This document shows positions 48,678 through 57,036 of a stretch of 64,000 nucleotides of DNA, one piece after another. The notes under the pieces are model-generated. The model made no database searches, was not told the DNA's origin, and worked only from the letters and a program-made list of their open reading frames with translations. Positions within the stretch are counted from its first letter, which is position 1, and each line of letters opens with the position of its first letter. The position numbers and the translations under genes are program-made. The stretch comes from Lysobacter_K sp043738095 (lineage in GTDB: Bacteria; Pseudomonadota; Gammaproteobacteria; Xanthomonadales; Xanthomonadaceae), in assembly GCA_043738095.1 (NCBI GenBank), contig JAYSZI010000064.1, positions 17,104-81,103 of the forward strand. The letters run 5' to 3'.

Positions 48678-48921
48678 TGCGCTAAGCGACGCCCACTTCG
48701 GCACTAGAAGAGCGGAGCACGACTAGACACGGGGCCGGGCCTCGATGGCCACTGTCGTTGTCGCTCCGAATCGACACCAGTCTGTCGCGAATTGGAGGCC
48801 GGTAGGCTGCGTACGCTGAAGCGCGCACGCGTCCGAAAGTCGGAGCTTTCGCACCAATTGGCCGCAATCTAAAGCGAGGCCGCGAAGCGCCTGGGAATCA
48901 GTCGAATTGTCGGCCGCACCG

Positions 48922-49203
48922 CTACTTGGAAAGTAGTGTCCACAAGCCAACGGCGATGAACCCCAGGCCTGCAACCACCTTCAGCGTGCCGGGAGAAACC
49001 AGCTTTTCCAGCTGGCCGCCGATCAGCACGCCTATACCCGCAGCCAGGACGAGCGCTGCCGCGGATGCGGCGAAAACCAACCATCTGCTGGTTTCGCCCT
49101 TGGCCGAAAACAGCATCGTTGCCAGCTGGGTTTTGTCACCGATCTCGGCAAGGAAGACCGTGAGAAAGATCGTTAAGAACGCCTGCCACATAAAGGTGCT
49201 CAA
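48922..49203 (-). CDS. Half-size GDT1/TMEM165 (UPF0016) membrane protein
   Basis: 93 aa with three helices. The signature EIGDKTQLAT (residues 20-29) is the E-x-G-D-[KR]-[TS] motif of the UPF0016/GDT1 family, which moves Mn2+ (and Ca2+) out of the cytoplasm. Most bacterial members have two such repeats (about 190 aa); this has one, so it would need to dimerise or pair with another half. A candidate manganese exporter by family. Confidence 0.83.
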   Translation of the reverse strand: MSTFMWQAFLTIFLTVFLAEIGDKTQLATMLFSAKGETSRWLVFAASAAALVLAAGIGVLIGGQLEKLVSPGTLKVVAGLGFIAVGLWTLLSK

Positions 49204-49344
49204 GAATTATTGTGCCGCCTAGCGCGCAGTGACTTGCAGGCGGTCTCGACGGCAAATCGTCCGCGCAGCGTGTGCCGCCGGCGTTGCCCGCTCGGCCTAG
49301 CCCAACCTGCGGCGAGGCCTCACACACCGGCCTCTAGCCGCGCG

Positions 49345-51228
49345 CTACAGCCCGCAGAAGCAATACGCGAGTACTTTGACCGGCCCGCCGCGGGTCGGCT
49401 GGATTGCGCTTTCCATAAAGCGCAGGTCGGCGGCGGCCTGCGGCATCGCTTTCGCCAGCAGCCCGCGCGCCACCTCCGAATTCCCCAGCCAGGCCGCACC
49501 GATACGGCTGCCGGCCAAGCCGCCGAAGAAGCGCTCGAACGGCGTCGCCATTTTTTCGACATAGCGAACTTGGTAATCGGCTGGCTTGCCAAGTTTGGCG
49601 CGCTTGGCGACGTCGTCGATCGCCGCCTGCAGCCCGCCGAGTTCGTCGACCAACCCGCGCTGCTTCGCCTGCGCGCCGCTCCACACGCGGCCGCGGGCGA
49701 CTGCGTCGATTTGCTCGATCGGATGCTTGCGCGCTTGCGCGACCTTGCCAGTGAAATCGCGGTAACCCTTCTCGATCACCGACTGAATCACCTGCCCGAC
49801 TTCCGGCGCCAACGGCCGGGTGATATCGAACGCGCCGGCCATGCGGGTGGTACCGACGCCGTCGGTGTGCACGCCAATCTTGTCCAGCGTGCGCGGAATG
49901 GTAGGAATCAGCCCGAAGATGCCGATCGAGCCGGTGATCGTCGACGGATCGGCGTAGATGCGGTCGGCGTTCATCGAGATCCAGTAGCCACCGGACGCGG
50001 CGAGGTCGCCCATGGACACCACTACTGGCTTGCCGGCGGCCTTCAGGCCCTCGACCTCGCGCCGAATCTGTTCGGACGCGAACACCTCGCCACCGGGCGA
50101 ATCCACCCGCAGCACCACGGCTTTGACCTTGTCGTCGTCGCGCGCATCGCGCAGTAGCGCCGCGGTCGACACACCGCCGACTTTGCCAGGCGGCCGCTCG
50201 CCGCCACTGATCTCGCCTTCGGCCACCACCACTGCGACCTGCGGGCGTCGATCAGCAGATTTGAGCGCGGTGTCGAGATGACCGAGATAGCCATCGAGTG
50301 ACACCTGGCGGAAACCGCCCTCCGCGTCGTCGTCGGCGGTGCCGCGCTCGATCATTAGATCGTCGACCTGCTCGCGCGTCTTGAGACCGTCGACCAGCTT
50401 CTGCTGCAACGCGAGCTTGGCGATGTCGCCGTTGACCGCCTGCAACTGCACGGGCAACTGGTCGATGGCCAACGCGAGCTGCACGGGATCGAGCTTGCGC
50501 GCCTTGGCGATGTCCGCCAGGTAGCGTTGCCAGACGTCATTCATCCAGAACAGGTCCGCTTCCTTGGCTGCTGGGGAGGCGGCATCGAGCACGTACGGTT
50601 CGACCGCGGACTTGAACTCGCCGACCTTGAAGACGTGCACGTCGACGCCAAGCTTGTCCTGCAGACCCTCGCGGAAATACTGGCGATAGCGGCTAAGGCC
50701 TTCGAGCAGCACCCCGCCCATGGGGTCGAGGTAGATCTCGCTGGCTTGCGCGGCGAGCAGGTACTGCTTCTGGTCCATGGCTTCCGAAAACGCAACTACC
50801 TGCTTGCCGCTGGCCTTGACCCGCGCAATCGCCGCGGCGACCTCGCGCATCGACGCCATTCCGCTGGACTGCAGGTTATCCAAGTGCAGCACCACGCGAT
50901 TGAGGCGCTTGTCGTCGGCCGCAGCATCCAGCGCGCGCAGGACATCGCGCAGCTGGACCTCACCGCCGTCGTCACCCAGCGCCTTGCTGAGCGCGCGCGA
51001 GGCCGGATCGCTGCTGAACTGTTCGACCAGCGCCCCTTCGGGAGCGATCACCAACGTCGTGTCGTCAAGTAACGGCTTGGTGCGATCGCCAGCGCCGAGC
51101 AGGATCAGGAGCAGGAACAGCAACAAGAAGAAGATCAGGTTGAACACCAACCGGCGGGTGAAGTTCATCGCATCCCACAGGCCAACGAAGAACCGGGCGA
51201 TGGGGCCGCGAGGGGATGAATCGTTCAT
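49345..51228 (-). CDS. sppA: Signal peptide peptidase SppA, 67-kDa type
   Basis: 627 aa, the long form with two tandem domains. One N-terminal membrane helix (about residues 24-45). The Lys general base is in FKVGEFKSAVEP (Lys206), and the serine nucleophile is Ser412 in GDLAASGGYW, followed by GSIGIFG. It degrades cleaved signal peptides from the periplasmic side of the inner membrane. The C-terminus ends VKVLAYCFCGL. Confidence 0.97.
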   Translation of the reverse strand: MNDSSPRGPIARFFVGLWDAMNFTRRLVFNLIFFLLLFLLLILLGAGDRTKPLLDDTTLVIAPEGALVEQFSSDPASRALSKALGDDGGEVQLRDVLRALDAAADDKRLNRVVLHLDNLQSSGMASMREVAAAIARVKASGKQVVAFSEAMDQKQYLLAAQASEIYLDPMGGVLLEGLSRYRQYFREGLQDKLGVDVHVFKVGEFKSAVEPYVLDAASPAAKEADLFWMNDVWQRYLADIAKARKLDPVQLALAIDQLPVQLQAVNGDIAKLALQQKLVDGLKTREQVDDLMIERGTADDDAEGGFRQVSLDGYLGHLDTALKSADRRPQVAVVVAEGEISGGERPPGKVGGVSTAALLRDARDDDKVKAVVLRVDSPGGEVFASEQIRREVEGLKAAGKPVVVSMGDLAASGGYWISMNADRIYADPSTITGSIGIFGLIPTIPRTLDKIGVHTDGVGTTRMAGAFDITRPLAPEVGQVIQSVIEKGYRDFTGKVAQARKHPIEQIDAVARGRVWSGAQAKQRGLVDELGGLQAAIDDVAKRAKLGKPADYQVRYVEKMATPFERFFGGLAGSRIGAAWLGNSEVARGLLAKAMPQAAADLRFMESAIQPTRGGPVKVLAYCFCGL

Positions 51229-51340
51229 TGCTTAAACTCCAGGGGTCACCACCAGCGTACCCGCTGGGCCCGCGGGGGTCACCCGCCATTCGTAACTGTG
51301 AGCGCCAAGGCGCGGAACGCTCTGCGCTGCAACAGTCCCA

Positions 51341-52723
51341 TCACGTGAGGGCGCTGGGGGGCGAACGCGACAACAGCCGTGCTGGCTGGCTGGAACGCAG
51401 GAAGCGCAGCCCCAGCAGCAGCGCGGCCACGCTGAGGCCGGCTATCAGGCCGATCCACATCCCTCTCGGGCCCCAGCCCAAGCCCAGACCAAGCCCCGCC
51501 CCCAACGGCATGCCGATGCCCCAATACGCGAAGCCCGCAAGCAACATCGGTCGGCGCGTGTCCTTGAGCCCGCGCAGTGCGCCCGCCGACACCACCTGCA
51601 CCCCATCGGGAAACTGAAAGGCCGCCGCGTACAACAGCAGCGATGCCGCCAGTGCGGCGACCGCGGCGTCGCCCGTGTAAAAGCTGACCACCGCCTCATT
51701 GCCGAGCACGAGCGCCGTGGCCGAAAGCAATTGCGTGCCGATCACGATCACGTAGCCGGCGAAGGCGGCGCGGCGCACACCGGCGTGATCGTCGCGGCCG
51801 AGTGCGTGGCCGACCCGGACCGTGGTCGCCTCCGCGATTCCCATTGGCACCATGAAGCACAAACTGGCGACATTGATGGCGATCTGGTGGGCGGCCGCCG
51901 GCACTTCGCCGAGGCGACCGATCAGCAACGCGGTAGCGATGAACAAGCCGCCTTCCATGAGCACGGTCACGCCGATCGGCAGGCCGGTGCCGAGCAGGTC
52001 GCGGATCATCGTCCAGCGCGGTGGGTCGAAGCGTGCGAACAAGGTGAGGTCAGCGAAACGGCGTGAGCGCCACAGCACCAGCGCGAAGCCAAGCATTTGC
52101 AGCCACAGCATCGCCGCCGACGCTACGCCCAGGCCGCCGGCGCCCATCTCGGGGAAACCCAACTTGCCGAACGTCAGCACGTAGCCCAGCGGCAGCAGCA
52201 CCAGCAGGCCAGCGGCGCTGAGCAGCATCGTCGGCAGCGTCCAGTGCAGGCCCTCGCTGAGGTAGCGCATGCAGTAGAACAACGTCAGCGCCGGCACGCC
52301 CCAGCGGATGCCGTGCAGGAACGCGGTCGCGCCGGGAATGATCCCGGGCGCGATGCCCATCGGCGCGAGCGCGTGCACCACCAGCGTCATGAACGCGAAC
52401 AGCACCACGCCGAGCATCAGCGCCAGCCACAACGCTTGCCGGAACACCGCGCCGATTTCGCCGCGACGGCCGGCGCCGTCGAGTTGCGACACCGTGGGCG
52501 GCAACGCCATCAACGTGCCCATCGGCACTACTACGGGCAACCAGAACAACGCGGTGCCGATCGCGACGCCGGCGAGCGTGTCGGTACCGTGGTGACCGGC
52601 AAGCACGTTGTCGACGAACCCGATCAGGCCGGTGGCGACGTGGCCGGCGACCAGCGGCGCGGCGAGCACGGCGGTGGTGCGCACCTCGCTTGCAAAGCGC
52701 GGGCGGGCGGTAGCGACGGACAT
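51341..52723 (-). CDS. MATE family efflux transporter
   Basis: 460 aa from the ATG at 52723, which has GAGG upstream; the frame is open 14 codons more. About 12 membrane helices in two halves. LAAPLVAGHVATGLIGFVDN (the N-terminal start) and a middle MPMGIA-type stretch match the NorM/MATE family, which exports cationic drugs with Na+ or H+. Substrate not predictable. Confidence 0.92.
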   Translation of the reverse strand: MSVATARPRFASEVRTTAVLAAPLVAGHVATGLIGFVDNVLAGHHGTDTLAGVAIGTALFWLPVVVPMGTLMALPPTVSQLDGAGRRGEIGAVFRQALWLALMLGVVLFAFMTLVVHALAPMGIAPGIIPGATAFLHGIRWGVPALTLFYCMRYLSEGLHWTLPTMLLSAAGLLVLLPLGYVLTFGKLGFPEMGAGGLGVASAAMLWLQMLGFALVLWRSRRFADLTLFARFDPPRWTMIRDLLGTGLPIGVTVLMEGGLFIATALLIGRLGEVPAAAHQIAINVASLCFMVPMGIAEATTVRVGHALGRDDHAGVRRAAFAGYVIVIGTQLLSATALVLGNEAVVSFYTGDAAVAALAASLLLYAAAFQFPDGVQVVSAGALRGLKDTRRPMLLAGFAYWGIGMPLGAGLGLGLGWGPRGMWIGLIAGLSVAALLLGLRFLRSSQPARLLSRSPPSALT

Positions 52724-52937
52724 GGGGACCTCGAAAAATCCGTGTATTGAAGCCCTCTCCTTCAAGGGGAGGGTTAGGATGGACTGGGTTTGTTTCTGGC
52801 GCAGTTGTTAGCAGCGTTTGCTGCAGCCAGGGCCCAACCCGATCGCCATCCCGGCCTTCGCCTCGAAGGGGAAGGAAAAAACCGGCGCTGGCGCGGGGTC
52901 TGGGCGGGCCGCTATCTTAGCGGGCGACCACCACCCG

Positions 52938-54308
52938 ATGCGGCCTGCCATGCGTTCCACCGACGAACTCACCGCTGCGGAATCTGGCGAAACCAGTGCC
53001 TGCGAAAACTGCGGCGCCGCGCTGCAAGGTGAGACCTGCCACGCCTGCGCGCAATCGGTGCACGACCCGATGCGGCCGGTGGATGCCAGCGACGAACCCA
53101 CCTCTACGGAACCTGTCGAACCCAGCGGCTGCGAGAACTGCGGCGCCGCGCTGCAAGGCGAGTACTGCCACGCCTGCGGGCAATCGATCCACAACCCGAT
53201 CCGCCACGCCGGGCATGCGCTGGAGGAAGTGTTCGAGTCGTTCTGGCATCTCGACGGTCGCGTGTTCCGCACGTTGCGCGACTTGGTTTTTCCCGCACGG
53301 GTGGCTTGCGATTACCTCGCCGGCCACCGGGCGCGCTACATCGCGCCGTTGCGACTGTTCGTTGTCCTCAGCCTGCTGACGTTCTTCGTCGGCCAGATGA
53401 CGGTCGACTTCGGCGACGCGCCGATCCAGCTGGATGCCGACAACAACGCGTTCGACTCCGCAACGACGGTCGCCGACGTGGAGCAAGTGCGCGATCGCCT
53501 GCTCGCGGACCTGCATAAGGCGGAGGTCCAGGCAGCGCGAGTTCCTGGCGCGAACATGGGTCTCATCAAGGCGCGGGCAGAGATTCAGGGCGAAGCCGCA
53601 TCGCGCATCGCCGAGCTGCGGGAAGAGGGGCTGGAACCATCGATCGCCACCCCCACTGCATCAGCGGTGGTCCCGAGTGCGGCTCCACCGGACGCGGCCC
53701 CGAAACCCCCGGGCGATGCCAACGCCGACAAGGATGACAAGCCCACACTCCCGTTCGGCAACGGCAAGCCGTGGGATGCCAAGACCAATCCGTTGGCGGT
53801 GAGATGGTTGCCGGCGTTCGCGAATGACTGGCTCAACAAGAAGATCGCTCGCGTCATCGCCAACGCACCACGCCTGCGGGACGATCGCGAAGTGCGCAAT
53901 CGTGTGATCCTGGGTTCCGTGCCGACTGCGCTCTTCGTATTGATGCCGGTATTCGCACTGCTGCTCAAAGTGGCCTACCTCTTCAAGCGACGGCTGTACC
54001 TCGAACACCTGGTGGTGGCGCTTTACAGCCATGCGTTCCTCTTGGTCGCGCTGCTGACGATTTTTGTATTGACCGGGCTGGAAAGCTGGCTGGCGCCGCG
54101 GATGGGCGCAGCGGGTCAAGTGTTTGGCTGGCTAGTCACGGCAGCATGGTGGAGCATGCCGATCTATCTGCTGATCATGCAGAAGCGCGTCTACGGCCAG
54201 GGTTGGTTGCTCACACTGCTGAAGTACTTCGTGCTCGGCACGGCCTACTTGTTCCTGATCGTGCTTGCCGCGTTTATCGCCGGCGCCGCGGGGTTGGCAA
54301 AGCTGTGA
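52938..54308 (+). CDS. DUF3667 membrane protein with duplicated zinc ribbon
   Basis: 456 aa from the ATG at 52938; the frame opens 40 codons earlier. Two N-terminal zinc-ribbon-like units, CENCGAALQGETCHAC and CENCGAALQGEYCHACGQ, are a tandem copy (DNA period 129 bp, first Cys codons at 53001 and 53130). The second is the canonical DUF3667 CxxC...CHxCGQ form. Then YLAGHRARYIAPLRLFVVLS, a proline-rich insert, and four or more helices. DUF3667 function is unknown. It overlaps closely with the next gene. Confidence 0.88.
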   Translation: MRPAMRSTDELTAAESGETSACENCGAALQGETCHACAQSVHDPMRPVDASDEPTSTEPVEPSGCENCGAALQGEYCHACGQSIHNPIRHAGHALEEVFESFWHLDGRVFRTLRDLVFPARVACDYLAGHRARYIAPLRLFVVLSLLTFFVGQMTVDFGDAPIQLDADNNAFDSATTVADVEQVRDRLLADLHKAEVQAARVPGANMGLIKARAEIQGEAASRIAELREEGLEPSIATPTASAVVPSAAPPDAAPKPPGDANADKDDKPTLPFGNGKPWDAKTNPLAVRWLPAFANDWLNKKIARVIANAPRLRDDREVRNRVILGSVPTALFVLMPVFALLLKVAYLFKRRLYLEHLVVALYSHAFLLVALLTIFVLTGLESWLAPRMGAAGQVFGWLVTAAWWSMPIYLLIMQKRVYGQGWLLTLLKYFVLGTAYLFLIVLAAFIAGAAGLAKL

Positions 54309-54328
54309 CGAAGGGTGGCGGTGACGAC

Positions 54329-54631
54329 ATGATCTACGAGGTCAATCTCGATCTCGACGCCGCGATCCGCGACGAGTATCTAGGCTGGTTATCGGCGCAC
54401 ATGCGCGAGATCTGCGCGCTGCCGGGTTTCGTCGGTGCGCACTTGTGGGAAGTCGATGCGCCGGCCGCCGACTCAGGCCGCGTGTCGCTGTGCGTGCAGT
54501 ACACGCTGCGCGATGCGGCTGCGCTCGAGGCTTACCTGCGCGAGCACGCGCCACGCCTGCGCGCCGAGGGCGAGGCGCGTTTCGGCGGACGTTTCCGGGC
54601 ATCGCGACGGGTGCTGCGGCAACCCGGGTAG
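54329..54631 (+). CDS. DUF4286 family protein
   Basis: 100 aa from the ATG at 54329. The start MIYEVNLDLDAAIRDEYLGW and the end ARFGGRFRASRRVL match DUF4286, a ferredoxin-like-fold family of unknown role, probably cytosolic. It begins 20 nt after the DUF3667 stop, so the two are likely co-transcribed. Confidence 0.85.
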   Translation: MIYEVNLDLDAAIRDEYLGWLSAHMREICALPGFVGAHLWEVDAPAADSGRVSLCVQYTLRDAAALEAYLREHAPRLRAEGEARFGGRFRASRRVLRQPG

Positions 54632-54879
54632 CAGAGCCTGCTCGCGACTTCGACCGACTCGGAGCATGTCGAATCACTTATCGGGCAGCGGAGCAGAGCT
54701 CCGCTCCACAAGCCAAGTCGAATCATTGCCGCGGACCATGTCGAATCATCGGTAGCAGTAGTGACGAGTCCTGCTCGGCTGCTAATCCGAGGCACAAGAG
54801 CGGCGGAGAACTTTACGGCGACGTGCACCGCGTGACACGCGACGCTCCGCTATACGGCGATGTCGGCCGGCGATACCAC
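54632..54879. repeat. Gap with three short GTCGAATCA repeats
   Basis: CATGTCGAATCA occurs at 54665-54676 and 54737-54748, with AAGTCGAATCA at 54715-54725. Between the first two lies a GCGGAG-cagag-CTCCGC hairpin. I see no gene. The spacing is irregular and the origin unknown. Confidence 0.55.
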
Positions 54880-55518
54880 TCAGCGTTCCAGCTGCAGCCA
54901 CAACCACTGCTGCCGATTTGCCGCCGAGGTCGACACCAAGGCACGGCGCAGGGCGTCGCGCTCCTGTGGCGGGGTGCGCTGCACCAGCGTCGCCAGATCG
55001 ATGCGCTGTTGCGGCGTCATGGCCCGCAGCACCCGCATCATGGCTTCGTGATCGGTGGCCGCGACCTGCGCAAGCAGCGGTTGCAGCGCCGGATAGTCAG
55101 CGCCCAGCGATGGGCCGAGCAACCAGCCGCGGCGGTGGCTGCGGTCGAGCGCATCGAACTGCGCGCGCAGCACCAATTGCTCCTCAAGCGGCAGCGTCGC
55201 ATGGCGACGCATCGCAGCGCGCACCATGGCACGTTCCTCCGGCGGCAACGTCTGCCAGGCTTGGTAGCGCTCGCGACGCTCGCCGCGCTCTGACGGCCGC
55301 AGTGCGTCCCAGGCGGCAACACGCGCGCTGAAGTCGGCGCGTTCGGCCACCGTCCAACCCGACCAGGTGATGGCGCGTTGGCGCAGTTGGGTACGCTGCA
55401 GTGGTTGCAGCTGCGGCAGGATCCGGGCGTAGTCGTCGAGCACCGTCGGGGCCGCGAGCACCGAAGCCACGGCCAGCACTCCCGCCACCAGCGCGGCGAC
55501 ACGCTCAGTGCGGCGCAT
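54880..55518 (-). CDS. DUF3106-like secreted protein
   Basis: 212 aa from the ATG at 55518 (the frame opens 6 codons earlier). A hydrophobic signal-type N-terminus (VAALVAGVLAVASVLAAP) precedes several WxxLxPxER-type units (WDALRPSERGERRERYQAW, WQTLPPEERAMV), the pattern of DUF3106 proteins, which are periplasmic and helical. Function unknown. It overlaps the sigma-like gene upstream by 14 bp, so it probably depends on that protein. Confidence 0.75.
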   Translation of the reverse strand: MRRTERVAALVAGVLAVASVLAAPTVLDDYARILPQLQPLQRTQLRQRAITWSGWTVAERADFSARVAAWDALRPSERGERRERYQAWQTLPPEERAMVRAAMRRHATLPLEEQLVLRAQFDALDRSHRRGWLLGPSLGADYPALQPLLAQVAATDHEAMMRVLRAMTPQQRIDLATLVQRTPPQERDALRRALVSTSAANRQQWLWLQLER

Positions 55519-56521
55519 CGTAAGGCTCCGCGGCACCGTTGGATTCCGCTGCGGTGGTGGCAGCGGTCGTCGGCAGCGGCACCGCTGGGCCCGCCGAAAG
55601 TACCGGAGCGTCGATCGGCCCGGCCTCAGTTGTTTGCTGGGCGGCCAACCAGCTGTAGAAGTCGAGATCGCGCGTGTTGGCCTCGGCCATCGGGTCGGTG
55701 AGCAAGGCGAAATCGCGATGCGCGATCAAGCCAGCTTCGCGACCATAGCCCGAGGCTGGAGCTTCGGCCGGCGGCAGCGCCCGCCGTCTCACCCGCATGT
55801 CTTCGACGGACCACGGTTCCGGTCCCGACCTCCAGAACGTCGCCGCGAGCGCGCCCACGCACAGCGTCAGCAGCGTCCACAGCACCGGCAACAGCCAGCG
55901 CGGAGCCGCCCCTACCGCCTCTTGATCCCGCTGCACCGGCGCAACAGGTTCGCCCAGCAACGCCGCCTCGCGCGCGCGCGCCAGCCGCAACAGGCGGCCG
56001 GGCGGCAGGGTCTTGATCCGGTGGTGGACCTGGTCGCGCAGGCGCTGCCACGCCTCGGAGTCAGCGCTGCCGTCGCTGCGGTGGGGCAGCGCGCGGCGCA
56101 GGGCGAGCCGGTAGGTGGGTTCGGCCACGCCCAGCACCGCGGCGGCGTCCGCTTCGCCCAGGCCCGCCGCCAGCCGCAACAGCAGCGCCGCGCGTGGACC
56201 GCTGCCCAGTTCAGCCAAGTTGTCGGTCGCGTCAAGGGGCAGCGCTAGCGGGGTGCGATGGCGCAATTGCGGCTGGGCCAGCAACCGCGTCCAGAACGTC
56301 GCCGGCCAGTCTGCCATGGGCAGCGCGGCCGCCGCGGCGCGAAATCCGCGCATGGCCGCGGCCAGCGCTACATCCCCATTGCCGACGTCGCCACATTGAA
56401 GTTCGGCTAGGACCGCGCCGCGGCGTTCGATGCCGCGCAGGAACGCCGCCAACGCGGCCGGGGCTTCGAAGTGGGAACCAGAGGGGAGCGCGCTCAAGGA
56501 CGGCGGCTCGATAAAGGGCAA
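55505..56521 (-). CDS. Sigma-factor-like DNA-binding domain fused to a membrane segment
   Basis: 338 aa. Residues 95-150 look like sigma region 4 (LGSGPRAALLLRLAAGLGEADAAAVLGVAEPTYRLALRRAL in pieces), while region 2 is not recognisable. One membrane helix follows at about residues 208-228, then an acidic, Pro/Ala-rich tail. A sigma-like domain on the same chain as a membrane span is unusual. It might be a membrane-bound regulator whose partner is the DUF3106-like protein it overlaps. This reading is inference. Confidence 0.6.
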   Translation of the reverse strand: MPFIEPPSLSALPSGSHFEAPAALAAFLRGIERRGAVLAELQCGDVGNGDVALAAAMRGFRAAAAALPMADWPATFWTRLLAQPQLRHRTPLALPLDATDNLAELGSGPRAALLLRLAAGLGEADAAAVLGVAEPTYRLALRRALPHRSDGSADSEAWQRLRDQVHHRIKTLPPGRLLRLARAREAALLGEPVAPVQRDQEAVGAAPRWLLPVLWTLLTLCVGALAATFWRSGPEPWSVEDMRVRRRALPPAEAPASGYGREAGLIAHRDFALLTDPMAEANTRDLDFYSWLAAQQTTEAGPIDAPVLSAGPAVPLPTTAATTAAESNGAAEPYDAPH

Positions 56522-56880
56522 TTCGGCATCGCGCCATCATAACGGGGGTGACGCGGCACCCCGGTCGGCTGAGGTCGGCACCGTCGGAGCGGCCGCCAAA
56601 AATCGGTGCTCACGGGCGTGAAATCCACGCTTGACTTTCGCCGAATATCGACCGGCGTGAAGCGCGACGCGGCTTGCGGGCAAAAGCGGTTGTGCACAGC
56701 AGTAATGGAACCGTCACTAACGCTCCCTACACATCGCTGAGCGGGCACATGACAACTATGTTTCACGGGTAACTCTTTGATTTTATTTATCAAATGTACT
56801 TTGGCACTTTTTTCACCAAGGTGGCTTGAGCGCTTGTGGGGGCGACATTGCGCAGTTCCGCCACACCGCCATGCACAGAT

Positions 56881-56903
56881 TTATCCACAGACTGTGTGGA
56901 TAA
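56881..56903. promoter_or_regulatory. Inverted pair of perfect DnaA boxes
   Basis: TTATCCACA (56881-56889) and its reverse complement TGTGGATAA (56895-56903) are separated by GACTG. Both fit the DnaA-box consensus TTATNCACA. About 130 bp upstream of the priA start. Confidence 0.75.
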
Positions 56904-56934
56904 CGATGAATAGTGTTTGTGCTCCGTGACTTAC

Positions 56935-56948
56935 GTGATCTTTGTCAC
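56935..56948. promoter_or_regulatory. CRP/Clp-like palindrome
   Basis: GTGA-TCTTTG-TCAC is symmetrical with the 6-bp spacer of the CRP/Clp consensus TGTGA-N6-TCACA, flanked by C and G. It lies 87 bp upstream of priA. Confidence 0.45.
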
Positions 56949-57036
56949 GCATTGCCAAGCAATGGCGCGCAACTGACGCTCTGCGTCCACCCCCTCGACA
57001 GCCCGTGATATCCGGGCGCTCGCTAGACTGCCGCCG

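Larger units (their letters stand above)
56522..57036. promoter_or_regulatory. Regulatory intergenic region upstream of priA
   Basis: About 500 bp, partly AT-rich around 56770-56815, between the divergent sigma-like gene and priA. It contains the DnaA-box pair and the CRP-like site listed separately. No coding gene is visible. Confidence 0.6.

Noticed and set aside
49204..49344. A manganese yybP-ykoY riboswitch upstream of the GDT1-like gene
   Set aside because: I looked for the conserved loop sequences and paired stems and could not find them.
56881..56903. A replication origin
   Set aside because: Only two clear DnaA boxes and no dnaA, gyrB or long AT-rich unwinding element nearby. Regulation of priA is more likely.
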